Both the position numbers and the translations under genes were made by a program. The notes beneath the pieces are model-generated. The model saw nothing but the letters and a program-made list of their open reading frames with translations, made no database searches and had not been told where the DNA came from. A stretch of DNA of 64,000 nucleotides from Paenarthrobacter nitroguajacolicus. Lineage in GTDB: Bacteria > Actinomycetota > Actinomycetes > Actinomycetales > Micrococcaceae. Below are positions 49,082-60,345 of the stretch, piece after piece; position 1 is the first letter of the stretch, and the number at the start of each line of letters is the position of its first letter. The stretch covers positions 1-64,000 of the forward strand of contig NZ_VNFK01000014.1 in the NCBI RefSeq assembly GCF_007786235.1. The letters run 5' to 3'.

Positions 49082-51138
49082 GGGGCTTTGGCCGACCCCA
49101 GACGCTCCAGGACCCCACGCACCACCGCTCGGTCGGTCGTGGCCCAGAACGGTGGCAGCGCGGCCCGCAGGAAACCGCCATAGCGTTCTGTCGAGAGCCG
49201 TGAGTCGAGCACAGCCACGACACCTTTGTCACCGGTGGAACGGATGAGGCGTCCAGCGCCCTGCGCCAGCCGGATCGCGGCATGTGTTGCCGAAACCGCC
49301 ATGAAACCGTTCCCGCCTGACTGTGCGACGGCCCGTGAACGGGCGGTCATCAGGGGGTCATCCGGACGAGGAAAAGGAATGCGGTCGATCACCACGAGCC
49401 GGCAGGAACCGCCCGGCACGTCGACGCCCTGCCACAGGGACATGGTTCCGAAGAGGCAGGTATCCGGCTCGTCCGCGAATTGCTTCACCAAGGCCGCCAT
49501 GGTGGATTCGCCTTGGCAGAGGATGTCCACGTCCAGGCGCAGCCGCATGGCATCCGCAGCTTCCTCGGCAGCCCGCCGAGAGGAGAAGAGACACAGTGCT
49601 CCGCCGCCGGACGCGCGGATGAGGTCTTCCAACTCATCGAGCGCTTCGGGTGAAGTACCCCGGCCAGGTTTAGGCAGATGCTTCGCTACGTACAACACGC
49701 CCTGCTTGGGATAGTCGAACGGCGATCCAACATCGATGCCGGTCCAGCTTGGTGCCCCGTCGCCGATCAGGCCGAGGCCGCCGGCGGCCGGTTCGAAGGC
49801 CGAGCCGATGGCCAGCGTAGCTGAGGTAAGCACCACGGTGTGGCCGGCAAAGAGACCCTCCCGGAGCCGTCCCGCGACGCTGAGCGGAGCGATGTTGATG
49901 AGGGCAGGTGCGGTCTCGTCAGGTTGCGAATAACCCTGTTGGGGGTCGAAGGTGCTGTTCCGCGAGAACCACACTACTTCCCGGTTCTCCTTGGCCGCGA
50001 GCATACGCTCGCACAGTTCAAGAATGAGCATGAGCCGTGAACGCGCAAGCTGCCTGCCGCCGTCCACCGCGTTTGAAGAGTCCGTCTTCGAATCGGACAG
50101 CGCCGCGCGCGTGGCGTCCCGCAGCTGGTCCAGGCAATCGAGCTGCTCGTCACTGAGCCCGCTGGGCAACAGCCCATTGGACACGCCGGCTATGGCCATA
50201 TCCAACCGGTCGGCCGCAGCATTGAGCGCATCCACCGTGATGGCGGTGTGCTTGCGCGCACTCGATGCCGCGGCGTGGACCATGGCCACCGACAACTGGC
50301 CCGAAACGGCGCCCGTCACACGGTCTTGGAGCTCATGCGCCTCGTCCACCACCACCACGTCGTACTCAGGCAGCACAGCCAGGCCCTCGAAGGCGCTGAC
50401 GGCCAACATGGCGTGGTTGGTGACCACCACATCGGCCTCCGCGGCGCGGGAACGAGCCAGCTCACTGAAGCACTCTTCAGCTACGGGGCACTTCTGGGCA
50501 CCCAAGCACTCCATGGACGTCACTGAAACCTGCCGCCAGGCCCTGTCAGTGACGCCGGGCATGAGTTCGTCCCTATCTCCGGTCGCGGTTTTCTCGGCCC
50601 ATTCGCGGAGCCGGACCACTTCCTTACCCAGCTGCGATTGCGGACCGCCCATGGACGCAGCGAAATGCGGCACGCTGGTGTCTTCGCCCAGGGAGAACAG
50701 CTGCCCTTCGGAGGGTTCCTCGCTGGGGAACCCTCCCTCGAGTTTCTGCAGGCACACGTAGTTCGCCCTGCCCTTGACGAGTGCCACGTTGACGGGCCGT
50801 TCAAGGGCAGGGTTGATGGTCTCCAGCAACCGGGGAAGGTCCCGGCCAACAATTTGGGTCTGGAGTGCCAAAGTGGCGGTGGACACCAGTGTGGGTTTAT
50901 CGCTGTCCATGGAGTGCGCAATTAACGGAATCAGGTACGCCAAGGACTTACCTGTTCCCGTCCCTGCCTGGACCAGCAAATGCTCTCCGGTCTCAATCGC
51001 CCGGGTGACGTGCTTGGCCATTTCGTGCTGGCCGGCACGGCTTTGACCGCCCATGCCGGCAACAGCCCGATCCAACAACTCGAGGGTGGCCTTCTCCCCC
51101 ACCGACTCGACGGCGTCCGCCGCCACCTTCTCAACCAT
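49078..51138 (-). CDS. DinG-type ATP-dependent DNA helicase
   Basis: 686 aa, XPD/DinG superfamily 2 helicase. Walker A AGTGTGKS (58-65), DEAH box in [13 protein letters not shown], and four cysteines for an iron-sulfur cluster in the CLQKLEGG ... [16 protein letters not shown] region. [14 protein letters not shown] is motif VI. The ATG at 51138 overlaps the end of hflX by 8 bases; the frame extends further up inside hflX. Unwinds DNA structures or RNA-DNA hybrids during repair; it lies tail to tail with lexA. Confidence 0.92.
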   Translation of the reverse strand: MVEKVAADAVESVGEKATLELLDRAVAGMGGQSRAGQHEMAKHVTRAIETGEHLLVQAGTGTGKSLAYLIPLIAHSMDSDKPTLVSTATLALQTQIVGRDLPRLLETINPALERPVNVALVKGRANYVCLQKLEGGFPSEEPSEGQLFSLGEDTSVPHFAASMGGPQSQLGKEVVRLREWAEKTATGDRDELMPGVTDRAWRQVSVTSMECLGAQKCPVAEECFSELARSRAAEADVVVTNHAMLAVSAFEGLAVLPEYDVVVVDEAHELQDRVTGAVSGQLSVAMVHAAASSARKHTAITVDALNAAADRLDMAIAGVSNGLLPSGLSDEQLDCLDQLRDATRAALSDSKTDSSNAVDGGRQLARSRLMLILELCERMLAAKENREVVWFSRNSTFDPQQGYSQPDETAPALINIAPLSVAGRLREGLFAGHTVVLTSATLAIGSAFEPAAGGLGLIGDGAPSWTGIDVGSPFDYPKQGVLYVAKHLPKPGRGTSPEALDELEDLIRASGGGALCLFSSRRAAEEAADAMRLRLDVDILCQGESTMAALVKQFADEPDTCLFGTMSLWQGVDVPGGSCRLVVIDRIPFPRPDDPLMTARSRAVAQSGGNGFMAVSATHAAIRLAQGAGRLIRSTGDKGVVAVLDSRLSTERYGGFLRAALPPFWATTDRAVVRGVLERLGSAKAP

Positions 51139-52693
51139 TGCTGACGAATGACTCCAGTTCGGCTGCCAGTCCTTCGCGGACCATGACAACCACGCGCGTT
51201 CCGTTTTCCTCGTGATCAAGGCTGAGGATCTCCGAGTCGGAGCTGTGCAGCTTGTTGATCATGTCGCCACGTTCGTAGGGAATCAACAGCTCCAGGCGCA
51301 CGCCGGGCCGGGGAATGGACTGGCTGATGTCTTCCAAGAGTTCAGCAATGCCCTGGCCAGTGCGTGTGGAAACCACAGCGTGGCGCGGTTCCTTCTGCTT
51401 GAGGCGTTCCACTACAAACGGGTCCGCCACATCAACCTTATTGAGGACGATGATCTCGGGAACCTTCCGCGCATCCACTTCGGTGAAGACGGCCCGCACC
51501 GCAGCGATCTGTCCCTCCGGGTCGGGGTGCGAAGCATCCACGACGTGGAGGATCAAATCAGCATCTGCCACTTCCTCCAACGTTGACCGGAAGGCCTCAA
51601 TCAGTTGGGTTGGCAGGGAGCGAACGAACCCGACGGTATCTGCCAGGGTGTAGCCAATGCCGTCAGGGGTTTGCGCTTTCCGAACCGTGGGGTCCAAGGT
51701 TGCGAACAGGGCATTCTCCACCAGGACACCCGCGTCCGTAAGGCGGTTCAACAGTGACGACTTGCCGGCGTTCGTGTACCCGGCAATGGCAACAGACGGA
51801 ACGGCATTACGACGACGGTTGGCCCGCTTGGTTTCGCGCGCCGGCTTCATCGCGGCGATTTCACGACGCAGCTTGGCCATGCGGGTACGGATACGCCGGC
51901 GATCAAGTTCGATCTTGGTTTCACCCGGACCGCGCGAGCCCATGCCTGCACCGGCTCCGCCCACCTGGCCACCGGCCTGACGGGACATGGAGTCACCCCA
52001 ACCGCGGAGGCGCGGGAGCAGGTATTCGAGCTGTGCGAGCTCAACCTGGGCCTTGCCTTCACGGCTCTTCGCGTGCTGGGCGAAGATGTCCAGGATCAGC
52101 GTGGTGCGGTCAACGACCTTGACCTTCACGATGTCTTCAAGGCCGCGTCGCTGCGATGGCGCGAGTTCAGTGTCCACCACCACGGTGTCGGCACCGGTGG
52201 CGGCAACGATGTCCTTAAGTTCCTGGGCCTTGCCTGACCCCAGGAACGTCCCCGGGTCCGGCTTCATGCGGCGTTGAACCAAGCCGTCCAGAACTTCGGA
52301 ACCGGCGGTCTCTGCCAAAGCGGCCAGCTCACGGAGCGAGTTTTCGGCATCGGCCAGGGTGCCTTCGGTCCAGAGGCCTGCCAGGACGACGCGCTCGAGC
52401 CGCAGCTGCCGGTACTCAACTTCGGTGACATCTTCAAGTTCCGTGGACAGTCCCGCGGTACGACGCAGTGCACGACGTTCGGCCAGGTCTTCCTGGTCAC
52501 CGTCGTAGATGCTGTGTTCCTGGTCCAGCGTGGAAATCGCCTGCGCCTTACCGAACACGCCGCTGGCGTCGTTGTCGTCGGATGCCTGCGCTGGTACATC
52601 CTTGGAAAGAATCCGGTCGATGACGGCCTGGATTTGTTCAGGACTCATGTCCTGGGCGTCGGAATCGGATCCGGAGTGCTTCTGGGTGGTCAT
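51131..52693 (-). CDS. hflX: GTPase HflX
   Basis: 520 aa. Ribosome-splitting and antibiotic-tolerance GTPase. The glycine-rich N-terminal domain contains DPGTFLGSGKAQEL and the linker helix with GPGETKIELDRRRIR. The G domain holds AGYTNAGKSSLLNRL (G1), DTVGFVRSLP (G3) and LNKVD (G4). A short C-terminal domain follows. The ATG at 52693 with AAGGAG is preferred to an open frame 78 codons longer; the first 80 residues are acidic and specific to the lineage. Confidence 0.95.
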   Translation of the reverse strand: MTTQKHSGSDSDAQDMSPEQIQAVIDRILSKDVPAQASDDNDASGVFGKAQAISTLDQEHSIYDGDQEDLAERRALRRTAGLSTELEDVTEVEYRQLRLERVVLAGLWTEGTLADAENSLRELAALAETAGSEVLDGLVQRRMKPDPGTFLGSGKAQELKDIVAATGADTVVVDTELAPSQRRGLEDIVKVKVVDRTTLILDIFAQHAKSREGKAQVELAQLEYLLPRLRGWGDSMSRQAGGQVGGAGAGMGSRGPGETKIELDRRRIRTRMAKLRREIAAMKPARETKRANRRRNAVPSVAIAGYTNAGKSSLLNRLTDAGVLVENALFATLDPTVRKAQTPDGIGYTLADTVGFVRSLPTQLIEAFRSTLEEVADADLILHVVDASHPDPEGQIAAVRAVFTEVDARKVPEIIVLNKVDVADPFVVERLKQKEPRHAVVSTRTGQGIAELLEDISQSIPRPGVRLELLIPYERGDMINKLHSSDSEILSLDHEENGTRVVVMVREGLAAELESFVSNG

Positions 52694-53187
52694 GGTCTCC
52701 TTAGACTGTTCGGCAATTCCAGAATAGTGCTGTTTGCTGCCCAATGGGGCGCTATTCGCGCTGGGCTGACGGGCTTGGGCCAAAGGGGCCTCCTGTGTGC
52801 TGTACAGCCAGCCCTCAATGGGGCTGTGGCTGTTGGTGATCGAGCGTGGTTGGATCCGCGAGGAGGTTCCCGGCAAACTGGAGGGCGCACTGTCCATGAT
52901 TCGGCCGCGCAATAGCTGGCGGTCCACTGCGAATACAGGGGTGGGCGGGATCTTCAGAGCATCCGTCTCCGCACTATAGGGAGCCGAACTGAGCCGGGTG
53001 GACCTGCCGGGCGGAAAGGCCTGTGGCTGGGCTGTGCCAGGTGAGGGCCTGCGTCGCGGGCGGTGCCGTATGTCGGCTGATTACTCGAAGATCAAGAACA
53101 TGCGTTCCACAATAGCATCAGGTGTCAAACACCCGCTTGGCAGGGGCAGTTTCCCAAGGCGCCGTTAGCCAACTAATCTGGCAAATT
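52694..53187. other. 494-bp gap between hflX and the methyltransferase gene
   Basis: No convincing gene. A TATAGT -10-like element on the minus strand (52973-52978) would give hflX a leader of about 270 nt. A LexA-like site lies at 53094-53109 on the other side. The leader is GC-rich with several short complementary stretches but no RNA family was recognised. Confidence 0.5.
53094..53109. promoter_or_regulatory. Weak LexA-box-like site
   Basis: AAGAACATGCGTTCCA keeps the core GAAC-N4-GTTC but lacks the outer TC/GA pairs. It lies about 80 bases upstream of the methyltransferase ATG. Confidence 0.35.
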
Positions 53188-53802
53188 ATGGAGTCTGCAC
53201 ACTATTTCACCGCTCAACCCGCCGGACCGTTCACCCGAAAGCCCCTCACAGTGGAGCTTGCTGGAGCCACACGCCACTTGCAGACCTCTTCAGGCATCTT
53301 CAGCCCCGAGGGTGTGGACAAGGGGACGGCAGTACTTTTTGCCGAGGTCCCCCCGCCTTCTCCTCAAGGAAATTTGCTGGACATCGGATGCGGTTGGGGG
53401 CCGATCGCCCTCACGCTGGGCCTTTCGGCCCCTAACGCCCAGGTGTACGCCGTTGACGTCAACGAGCGGTGCGTCACCCTCACCAACGAGAATGCGGCAG
53501 CTGTGGGTTTGGGCAACGTCACCGCCAGCCTTCCGCACGAAGTAGATCCCGGCGTCGAATTCGACACCATCTGGTCCAACCCGCCCATCCGCATCGGCAA
53601 GGCCGAACTCCACTCTCTGCTGCTCACGTGGCTGCCCCGCCTCGCACCCGGCGGGAACGCCTGGCTGGTGGTTCAGAAGAACCTGGGCGCCGACTCGCTG
53701 CAACGATGGCTGGCCACCGAACTGGACGCATCCTTCACAGTCTCACGCGAGAGCACGTCCAAGTCCTTCAGGATCCTTCGGGTCAGGAAAGCATCCCAGT
53801 AG
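53188..53802 (+). CDS. RsmC/RlmG-like class I methyltransferase
   Basis: 204 aa. SAM-binding motif [15 protein letters not shown]; acidic motif [10 protein letters not shown]; catalytic SNPPIRIGK, which corresponds to NPPFH in rRNA guanine-N2 methyltransferases. It is about the length of the catalytic half of RsmC, so the N-terminal pseudo-MTase half is missing, as is usual in Gram-positives. The ATG at 53188 is preferred to an upstream start. Target, likely 16S rRNA G1207, is inferred. Confidence 0.85.
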   Translation: MESAHYFTAQPAGPFTRKPLTVELAGATRHLQTSSGIFSPEGVDKGTAVLFAEVPPPSPQGNLLDIGCGWGPIALTLGLSAPNAQVYAVDVNERCVTLTNENAAAVGLGNVTASLPHEVDPGVEFDTIWSNPPIRIGKAELHSLLLTWLPRLAPGGNAWLVVQKNLGADSLQRWLATELDASFTVSRESTSKSFRILRVRKASQ

Positions 53803-54751
53803 CCACAATCACGGCCGGGCCGCTGAGCTCAACGTGCTCGCGGCCACCTGCACCCGGAAAGAACTTAACGCCCACGACGCCGCCCGGAACCTTGACGTGC
53901 CAATCGTTCGGTGCCGTTGCGCCCGCCCAGTGGCGGATGGCGACGGCTGCCGCGCAGGCGCCCGTGCCGCAAGACTGGGTCTCCCCCACACCTCGCTCGT
54001 GAACCCTCATGGTGATGGTTCCTACGCCTTCTTCCACCAACGGTTCGGCGGGAACCACGAATTCGACATTCGTACCGTTGACGGGCTTCGGGTCAACCAA
54101 GGGAGCTTTGAACAGTTCCGTGGCCGCAAGCTCGCCGAGTTCGGCAAGGGCCACGACCGTGTGCGGGTTGCCCATGCTCACGGACAGGCCCGGCCGTGCT
54201 ACTTCCAGTCCGTCGGCGCTGACCAAGGCATCCATCGCCTTGCTGGTTGCTTCGTTGGGGAAGATGAACTCCCAGGGGCCCATGTCTACGGCATAGCCGT
54301 TGACCGTACGGACAACCTTCTTGACGCCGCCACGTGTTCCGATGGTCAGGGTTTGGCCGGGTCCAAGATCAACCAAACCTTCCTCGATGAGGAAATGGAC
54401 GAAGACGCGGACGCCGTTGCCACACATTTCGGAGAGGGAACCGTCTCCGTTGCGGTAATCCATGAACCACTCCGCTGCAGGATCCTGTTCCAGCAGGGTG
54501 CGGCCTTCAGGAAGAAACCGTGAGGGAACGGCACGGATGAGTCCATCGCCCCCAATGCCAATATGGCGGTCGCACAAATGCGCCACCTGGTCCGGTGTGA
54601 TCTCGTGCGCGTCGCCTGGATCAGCAATGAGGACGAAGTCGTTACCCGTTCCGTGGCCCTTGGAAAAAGCCAATCCGGCAAGGCTGGCAGTGGGGGCGGG
54701 GGCACCGGCAGCTGTGGGCTGCGGCACGGGAACTTCGACGGTTTCATCCAT
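53783..54751 (-). CDS. dapF: Diaminopimelate epimerase
   Basis: 322 aa. Interconverts LL- and meso-DAP in lysine and peptidoglycan synthesis. The two catalytic cysteines are in EMCGNGVRV and [26 protein letters not shown] is the start of the fold. The ATG at 54751 is chosen; about 28 low-complexity residues precede the fold. Meso-DAP leads to lysine, the predicted monomer of the NRPS at 18.9 kb, though the genes are far apart. Overlaps the convergent methyltransferase 3' end by 20 bases. Confidence 0.95.
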   Translation of the reverse strand: MDETVEVPVPQPTAAGAPAPTASLAGLAFSKGHGTGNDFVLIADPGDAHEITPDQVAHLCDRHIGIGGDGLIRAVPSRFLPEGRTLLEQDPAAEWFMDYRNGDGSLSEMCGNGVRVFVHFLIEEGLVDLGPGQTLTIGTRGGVKKVVRTVNGYAVDMGPWEFIFPNEATSKAMDALVSADGLEVARPGLSVSMGNPHTVVALAELGELAATELFKAPLVDPKPVNGTNVEFVVPAEPLVEEGVGTITMRVHERGVGETQSCGTGACAAAVAIRHWAGATAPNDWHVKVPGGVVGVKFFPGAGGREHVELSGPAVIVATGMLS

Positions 54752-54789
54752 GGAATCAAGGCTACCTTCCACGCGGGTTCGGCCCGAAA

Positions 54790-55722
54790 TTACCCTGAGC
54801 TTTGAGTACCGTTGGCACTGGCGACGGCCTTGGCCAACAGCTCGGAATCCTGCCAGTCCAGCCACGTGATGCGGGGATCTCCGCGGAACCACGTGAGTTG
54901 GCGCCGGGCGAACTGCCTGGTGGCCACAATGGTCTCTTCAACTGCCGCCTCCACTTCCATGTGGCCGTCCAGAACCTTCAAGAACTGGGAGTAACCCAAG
55001 GCACGTGAGGCCGTTTTCCCATGCCGAAGCCCCAAGGCGTCAAGCCGCTCCACCTCCTGCTGAAGGCCGGCGTCGACCATCCGGTGCACGCGGACGGCCA
55101 GTCGTTCCCTCAGCTCCTCGCGATCCACCGACAGGCCGATCTGAACCGAAGGTTGGAAATACTCACGCTGCGGCATGAACGAACTGAAGGGCCGTCCGGT
55201 CAGTCCGTGCACTTCCAAGGCACGGATCACCCGCCTGGCATCCCCGAGGCGAGCGGCCGAGACAGGGTCCACTTCCTCAAGACGCGCCCGCAGCGGTGCC
55301 AGGCCATGGGCTTCACACTCGCCTTCGAGGCGCTTCCGAAGCGCAGGATCGGTGCCCGGGAACTCCAGGACATCCAGGGCCGCCCGCACATACAGGCCGG
55401 ACCCTCCCACCAGGATGGCGCGTTTTCCCCGCGAGTGAATGTCCATGATGGCAGCGCGGCATTCCTCTTGGAAGTCGGCGACGCTGGCTTCCTGTGTGAC
55501 GTCCATGGTGTCCAAGAGGTGGTGCGGAACACCTTTGCGCTCCTCCACGTTGATCTTGGCTGTGCCAATGTCCATGCCTCGGTAGAACTGCAAGGCGTCG
55601 GCGTTGATGACTTCGCCGTCCAGCGCCAAGGCCAGGCTGACGCCCAAATCCGACTTGCCGGAACCGGTGGGGCCTACCACCGCAATGACAGGCAAGGGCC
55701 TTTCCTGTGGGGAGTGCGACAT
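54790..55722 (-). CDS. miaA: tRNA dimethylallyltransferase
   Basis: 310 aa. Adds dimethylallyl to A37 of tRNAs reading UNN codons. P-loop GPTGSGKS (17-24), [13 protein letters not shown], and [14 protein letters not shown] near the C-terminus. The ATG at 55722 fits the family; the open frame extends into miaB. Acts before MiaB, its upstream neighbour. Confidence 0.97.
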   Translation of the reverse strand: MSHSPQERPLPVIAVVGPTGSGKSDLGVSLALALDGEVINADALQFYRGMDIGTAKINVEERKGVPHHLLDTMDVTQEASVADFQEECRAAIMDIHSRGKRAILVGGSGLYVRAALDVLEFPGTDPALRKRLEGECEAHGLAPLRARLEEVDPVSAARLGDARRVIRALEVHGLTGRPFSSFMPQREYFQPSVQIGLSVDREELRERLAVRVHRMVDAGLQQEVERLDALGLRHGKTASRALGYSQFLKVLDGHMEVEAAVEETIVATRQFARRQLTWFRGDPRITWLDWQDSELLAKAVASANGTQSSG

Positions 55723-55741
55723 GTGATCCGCGGGTCCGCAG

Positions 55742-57271
55742 CTAGGCTCGCCGGATCGGCAAGGACGGCATGCCCAACGACACCCCGGTCTTGCCTGACG
55801 GCGATCCCGTCGCGGGCACACCGCAGGATTCAGCCTGCGCACGGTCCCAAGCATCGCCGGCCCTGGAACGGCGAAGGGTGTAATCCCCCGCGGTGGCAGG
55901 ATCCGCGACAAGGTGGAAGGCCGCGGCCTCAGTGATGGTCACGGTGACGAAATCACCGGGGCGAGGAGTCTCAGCACCGGCCGGCACAGAGAAGTGCACC
56001 AGTCTCTGGTCGGTCGAACGTCCGGACAACCGGTGGGTTTCGCCCGCCTTTCGCCCTGACTGGGCAGTCACCAGAATTTCGACCTGGCGCCCCAGCTGCC
56101 GGGCGTTCTCTTCGGCCGCAATGCGGTCCTGCAGTGCAGTAAGCCGCTCATAGCGCTCCTGGACAACGGTTTTGGGGAGCTGCTCCGGCAGCTCGGCCGC
56201 GGGCGTCCCTGGTCGCTTGGAATACTGAAAGGTGAAGGCCGACGCGAAACGGGACTTCTCAACTACGTCCAGGGTCGCCTGGAAGTCTTCCTCGGTCTCC
56301 CCCGGGAACCCGACGATGATGTCCGTGGTGATGGCAGCGTTGGGAATCCGTTCCCGAACCTTATCCAGGATCCCAAGGAACTTGCTGGAGCGATAGGAGC
56401 GGCGCATGTCCTTGAGGACCTTGTCCGAGCCTGACTGGAGCGGCATGTGCAACTGAGGCATGACGTTGGGAGTCTCGGCCATGGCGTCGATAACGTCGTC
56501 AGTGAAGGCCGCCGGGTGGGGGCTGGTGAACCGAACGCGCTCGAGTCCTTCGATCTCGCCGCAGGCCCGCAGCAACTTGGAGAATGCCAAACGATCCCCG
56601 AATTCAACGCCATAAGAATTCACGTTTTGGCCGAGCAAGGTGACTTCCACAGCCCCGTCATCCACCAATGCCTGGATTTCGGCAAGGATTTCACCGGGCC
56701 GGCGGTCCTTCTCCTTGCCGCGGAGTGAGGGCACGATGCAGAAGGTGCAGGTGTTGTTGCAGCCCACGGAGATGGAGACCCACCCCGAGTAGACCGAGTC
56801 CCGCTTGGTAGGCAACGTTGAGGGAAAGACGTCCAAGGACTCGAGGATTTCGAGTTGTGCCTCGTTGTTGTGTCGGGCGCGTTTGAGGAGGGCAGGAAGG
56901 GCACCGACGTTGTGAGTACCGAATACGGCATCAACCCACGGCGCCTTCTTCACTATGGTTTCGCGGTCCTTCTGCGCAAGGCAACCACCTACGGCAATCT
57001 GCATTCCGGGGTTGGCCTCTTTGACCTGCCGCAACTGGCCGAGATTTCCGTAGAGCTTGTTGTCCGCGTTCTCCCGCACCGCACACGTGTTGAAAACCAC
57101 GACGTCGGCAAGCTCACCTTCAGCGGGAACGTAGCCCGCATCCTCCAGGAGTCCCGCCATGCGTTCCGAGTCATGGACGTTCATCTGGCAGCCAAACGTC
57201 CGGACCTGGTAGGTCCTGGGCTCAGCCGAAGGGGTGGTGGCAGCTGCTGGGGAAGGAATGGTCAAACTCAC
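55742..57271 (-). CDS. miaB: tRNA-2-methylthio-N6-dimethylallyladenosine synthase
   Basis: 509 aa. Radical SAM methylthiotransferase. N-terminal UPF0004 domain with its cluster cysteines in [22 protein letters not shown] and GGCLAQ; the radical SAM motif is [10 protein letters not shown]-terminal TRAM domain ([17 protein letters not shown] ...). A C-terminal extension of about 40 residues is not conserved. GTG start overlaps the recX stop by one base. Confidence 0.97.
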   Translation of the reverse strand: MSLTIPSPAAATTPSAEPRTYQVRTFGCQMNVHDSERMAGLLEDAGYVPAEGELADVVVFNTCAVRENADNKLYGNLGQLRQVKEANPGMQIAVGGCLAQKDRETIVKKAPWVDAVFGTHNVGALPALLKRARHNNEAQLEILESLDVFPSTLPTKRDSVYSGWVSISVGCNNTCTFCIVPSLRGKEKDRRPGEILAEIQALVDDGAVEVTLLGQNVNSYGVEFGDRLAFSKLLRACGEIEGLERVRFTSPHPAAFTDDVIDAMAETPNVMPQLHMPLQSGSDKVLKDMRRSYRSSKFLGILDKVRERIPNAAITTDIIVGFPGETEEDFQATLDVVEKSRFASAFTFQYSKRPGTPAAELPEQLPKTVVQERYERLTALQDRIAAEENARQLGRQVEILVTAQSGRKAGETHRLSGRSTDQRLVHFSVPAGAETPRPGDFVTVTITEAAAFHLVADPATAGDYTLRRSRAGDAWDRAQAESCGVPATGSPSGKTGVSLGMPSLPIRRA

Positions 57272-57813
57272 TACTCAAGGGTACCGGCTTCTGCCAGCAC
57301 CTCACCGACGATCCTGAAGGCCATGGAGGGGGCGTAGCCCTTCCGTGCGAGCATCGAGGCCAACCTCCGCGTGTACTTGTCCCGTTCGGCACGATCTGAC
57401 AAGTCCACGCCTGGCCGTAGCTTGCGCTGGACGAGTTCCCGCGCAGCCACTTCTTCGTCTTGGTCGCTGAGCTGGGACAGGGCTTCCTCCGCTGCGTCCA
57501 GGCCAATGCCTTTATCTGTCAGTTCGCGACGAAGCGCACCCTTGGCCAGTTTTTTGCTTTGCGAGCGGCTGCGGACCCACATCCTGGCAAACTCGGCGTC
57601 GTCGATCAGCTGAACTTCTTCGAACCGGTCGAGGACAGCTTCCGCCACGTCCTCGGGAACATTGCGTTCGGCAAGCTTGCGGGCCAACTGCAACCGACTC
57701 CGCGGCGCCATCGTCAGCTGCCTGAGGACGATGGCGCGCGCCACGGACTCGGGGTCCGGCTCGGGATCAGAGGCGACGGAGGAGTCGGGGTCCGGCCCTC
57801 TCCTAGCCGTCAA
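57271..57813 (-). CDS. recX: RecX, regulator of RecA
   Basis: 180 aa made of three RecX helical repeats: [59 protein letters not shown], and [27 protein letters not shown]. RecX limits RecA filaments. The likely TTG start at 57813 overlaps the recA 3' end by 11 bases, with GAAGG upstream; translation is coupled to recA, which keeps RecX low. Confidence 0.93.
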   Translation of the reverse strand: MTARRGPDPDSSVASDPEPDPESVARAIVLRQLTMAPRSRLQLARKLAERNVPEDVAEAVLDRFEEVQLIDDAEFARMWVRSRSQSKKLAKGALRRELTDKGIGLDAAEEALSQLSDQDEEVAARELVQRKLRPGVDLSDRAERDKYTRRLASMLARKGYAPSMAFRIVGEVLAEAGTLE

Positions 57814-58846
57814 CGGCCTTCAGCTTCGGAGAGTCTTCCTCCGGCTTGATGACGCCCACGCCAAGCTTCTCCTTGATCAGACGCTCCAGTTCCTGGGCGA
57901 GCTCAGGATTATCCCGCAGGAACCTCCGCGAGTTCTCCATGCCCTGGCCGAGCTGATCGCCGTCGTACGTGAACCACGAGCCCGACTTCTTGATGATGCC
58001 GTGCTCAACGCCCATGTCGATGATGCCGCCCTCACGGGAGATGCCCTGACCGTAGATGATGTCGAATTCGGCGATCTTGAAGGGCGGGGCCATCTTGTTC
58101 TTGACGATCTTTGCCTTGGTCCGGTTACCGACGGAGTCGGCACCCTCCTTCAAGGTCTGGATACGGCGAACGTCAATGCGTACTGAGGCGTAGAACTTCA
58201 AGGCCTTACCACCGGTGGTGGTTTCCGGGGATCCGAAGAACACACCGATCTTTTCACGCAACTGGTTGATGAAAATTGCGGTGGTCTTGGTCTGACTCAG
58301 GCGGCCAGTGATTTTACGCAGGGCCTGGCTCATGAGTCGGGCCTGCAGACCAACGTGGGAGTCGCCCATTTCGCCTTCGATTTCAGCGCGGGGTACCAAG
58401 GCGGCCACGGAGTCAATGACGACGATGTCCAAGGAGCCGGAGCCCACCAGCATGTCCATGATTTCCAGGGCCTGCTCGCCGGTATCCGGCTGGGAGACGA
58501 GGAGGGCATCGGTGTCCACGCCGAGCTTGGCGGCGTAGTCCGGGTCCAGGGCGTGCTCAGCATCAATGAAGGCCGCAATGCCGCCAGCGCGCTGTGCGTT
58601 GGCTACGGCGTGCAGCGCAACGGTGGTCTTACCTGATGATTCCGGACCATAGATTTCCACGACGCGGCCACGGGGCAGGCCGCCAATGCCAAGGGCGACA
58701 TCCAATGCAATGGAGCCGGTTGGAATGACCTCGATGGGTGCGCGGGTGTCGTCACCCAAGCGCATGATGGAGCCTTTGCCGAACTGCTTGTCGATCTGGG
58801 CAAGCGCTGCTTCAAGCGCCTTCTCACGATCCGGGGTTGCCGCCAT
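57803..58846 (-). CDS. recA: Recombinase RecA
   Basis: 347 aa. Strand exchange protein and LexA co-protease. Walker A GPESSGKT (67-74), Walker [13 protein letters not shown]2 region [23 protein letters not shown]. First gene of recA-recX-miaB-miaA-dapF. A LexA box lies about 180 bases upstream. Confidence 0.99.
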   Translation of the reverse strand: MAATPDREKALEAALAQIDKQFGKGSIMRLGDDTRAPIEVIPTGSIALDVALGIGGLPRGRVVEIYGPESSGKTTVALHAVANAQRAGGIAAFIDAEHALDPDYAAKLGVDTDALLVSQPDTGEQALEIMDMLVGSGSLDIVVIDSVAALVPRAEIEGEMGDSHVGLQARLMSQALRKITGRLSQTKTTAIFINQLREKIGVFFGSPETTTGGKALKFYASVRIDVRRIQTLKEGADSVGNRTKAKIVKNKMAPPFKIAEFDIIYGQGISREGGIIDMGVEHGIIKKSGSWFTYDGDQLGQGMENSRRFLRDNPELAQELERLIKEKLGVGVIKPEEDSPKLKAVDG

Positions 58847-59025
58847 GGTTCACACCTCTGATGCTTTCTCGCTGTGGAGTGGCCCGAAAGGCCGCTTTCC
58901 TGTCATGTCAGACGCTATTACCTTGCCCTGACATTTTTAGAAGCCGGTTCCGACTATGTGGATAACCGGTTGCTCTGGAATGCGTCTCCGGGATCAATTT
59001 TCCTCTCACAGGAGCATATCCCCAT

Positions 59026-59041
59026 CCGAACAGATATTCGA
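59026..59041 (-). promoter_or_regulatory. LexA box of recA
   Basis: CCGAACAGATATTCGA differs from TCGAAC-N4-GTTCGA at two positions. On the minus strand its TTCGAA can serve as -35 with TATGCT about 18 bases downstream as -10, giving a recA leader of about 160 nt. Confidence 0.7.
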
Positions 59042-59091
59042 ACAACGGCGCGGCGTGTCACCGCCCGCGGCAGCAGTAGCCGCGACAGGCT

Positions 59092-59316
59092 TCAGCTTGA
59101 CGCAGGCTTGATGTCACGGCCGAGCCTGCGTTCTGGAGGAACATCCTGGACCTCGCACACCGCCAGCCAAACCTCACGCGGATGATATCCAGCGGCCAAA
59201 GCTTCCACGGCCGTCCGCCCACCAACACCGGCAAGTACCAGGGAAGTGGCCAGGACTCGGGAGTAGCCCGCTCCAAACTCGTCGTCCATCAATCGCCAAA
59301 AGTCACTTGCCCTCAC
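59092..59316 (-). CDS. DUF3046 protein
   Basis: 74 aa; matches DUF3046 (FWRLMDDEFGAGYSRVLATSLVL ... AAGYHPREVWLAVCEVQDVP). It is found next to recA throughout actinobacteria. Starts at GTG without a clear ribosome site. Function unknown; placement suggests a link to recA. Confidence 0.9.
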   Translation of the reverse strand: MRASDFWRLMDDEFGAGYSRVLATSLVLAGVGGRTAVEALAAGYHPREVWLAVCEVQDVPPERRLGRDIKPASS

Positions 59317-59357
59317 GGATGAAGTCTCTCATGGCACCGGACTCTAGAATGGTTGCC

Positions 59358-59897
59358 ATGAGCAATCCTCTCCAGAGCACGCCGGATCCGGCCGTGTCAG
59401 GCGACGCCGTTGATGACGCCCTCCAGCAGGTGGAACACCAGCTGAGCCTGCTCTGGCGCCGCGCGCGCTCGATCTCGCACCAGTTGTCCCGCCAGGTGCA
59501 TCCTGACATGGAACCGGCCGCCTACGGGCTTCTCACCGTGATCCGCAGGGAAGGGCCCATCCGCCTCACGGATCTGGCCACCTGCATTGGCGTCGGCAAG
59601 CCGTCCGTGAGCCGCCAGATCGCGTTCCTCGAGAGTATCGGCCTTGTCTACAAGGAAGCCGATCCCCAGGACGGCAGGGCCCAGTCCATCCGGCTGACGG
59701 ACAAGGGCGAGGAAAAGATGCATCTGGTTCAGGACGCCCGCAGGCAGGTGTTCCGCGAACGCCTCGGTGAATGGCCGTTGGAGGACGTCCAGACGCTGGC
59801 CGATTACATGGGCCGGCTCAACGCCATCTATGGCGACGGCGTGCTCAATGTGAAGGACCCCGGAGCTGATGTTCAGGACAAACCCGCGGGCCTTTGA
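59358..59897 (+). CDS. MarR family transcriptional regulator
   Basis: 179 aa. Winged-helix domain: QLSRQVHPDMEPAAYGLLTVIRREGPIRLTDLATCIGVGKPSVSRQIAFLESIGLV, then the beta wing ADPQDGRAQSIRLTDKG. TAGAAT (59345-59350) ends 7 bases before the ATG, so the transcript is probably leaderless. The ATG at 59358 is therefore chosen. Effector and targets unknown; nothing beside it suggests an obvious regulon. Confidence 0.9.
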   Translation: MSNPLQSTPDPAVSGDAVDDALQQVEHQLSLLWRRARSISHQLSRQVHPDMEPAAYGLLTVIRREGPIRLTDLATCIGVGKPSVSRQIAFLESIGLVYKEADPQDGRAQSIRLTDKGEEKMHLVQDARRQVFRERLGEWPLEDVQTLADYMGRLNAIYGDGVLNVKDPGADVQDKPAGL

Positions 59898-59946
59898 GCG
59901 GCGCCTGCGGCCACCACCAGGCAACCACCAGTCGAAGCGTTAAACA

Positions 59947-59983
59947 AAGGGAGGTCCCCAGCCTCAGGCTGGGGACCTCCCTT
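59947..59983. terminator. Strong bidirectional terminator
   Basis: AAGGGAGGTCCCCAGCC with its complement around a 3-base loop: a perfect 17-bp stem between the convergent marR and clgR genes. Confidence 0.92.
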
Positions 59984-60003
59984 CACATCAATCCGGCGAA
60001 CGG

Positions 60004-60345
60004 TTACCGCGCTCCGGAGAGCATTCCCTGCGGGAAGTCGTCCGTAAGGTCAAGATCCCGACCGTAGCGCTGGGAGAATTCCTGCGGAACGGTGTCCGGG
60101 ACTGCGACACCTTCTGCGACGGCCACGCGGTCGCTGACTTCGCGAAGCATGTGGGACAACGGAACATCCAGGGCTGTGCAGATAGAGGACAGGAGCTCGG
60201 AAGAAGCCTCCTTCTGGCCGCGTTCAACTTCACTCAAGTAACCAAGTGAGACGCGGGCGCTGTGCGAAACCTCGCGGAGGGTACGGCCCTGACGCTGGCG
60301 GACATCGCGCAGTACATCACCGATCTCGTGGCGTAGTACGACCAT
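60004..60345 (-). CDS. clgR: ClgR-type HTH regulator
   Basis: 113 aa from ATG 60345, which has AAGGAG at ideal distance and gives the usual ClgR length. XRE-type [48 protein letters not shown]. Proteins of this family activate clp protease genes after stress and are themselves Clp substrates; the C-terminal [17 protein letters not shown] is short and could act as the degron. An upstream ATG at 60438 stays open and cannot be ruled out. Adjacent to cinA and pgsA, as in other actinobacteria. Confidence 0.88.
   Translation of the reverse strand: MVVLRHEIGDVLRDVRQRQGRTLREVSHSARVSLGYLSEVERGQKEASSELLSSICTALDVPLSHMLREVSDRVAVAEGVAVPDTVPQEFSQRYGRDLDLTDDFPQGMLSGAR

Noticed and set aside
53122..53187. 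Earlier start for the RsmC-like gene
   Set aside because: The added 22 residues are not family-like and begin close to the LexA-like site.
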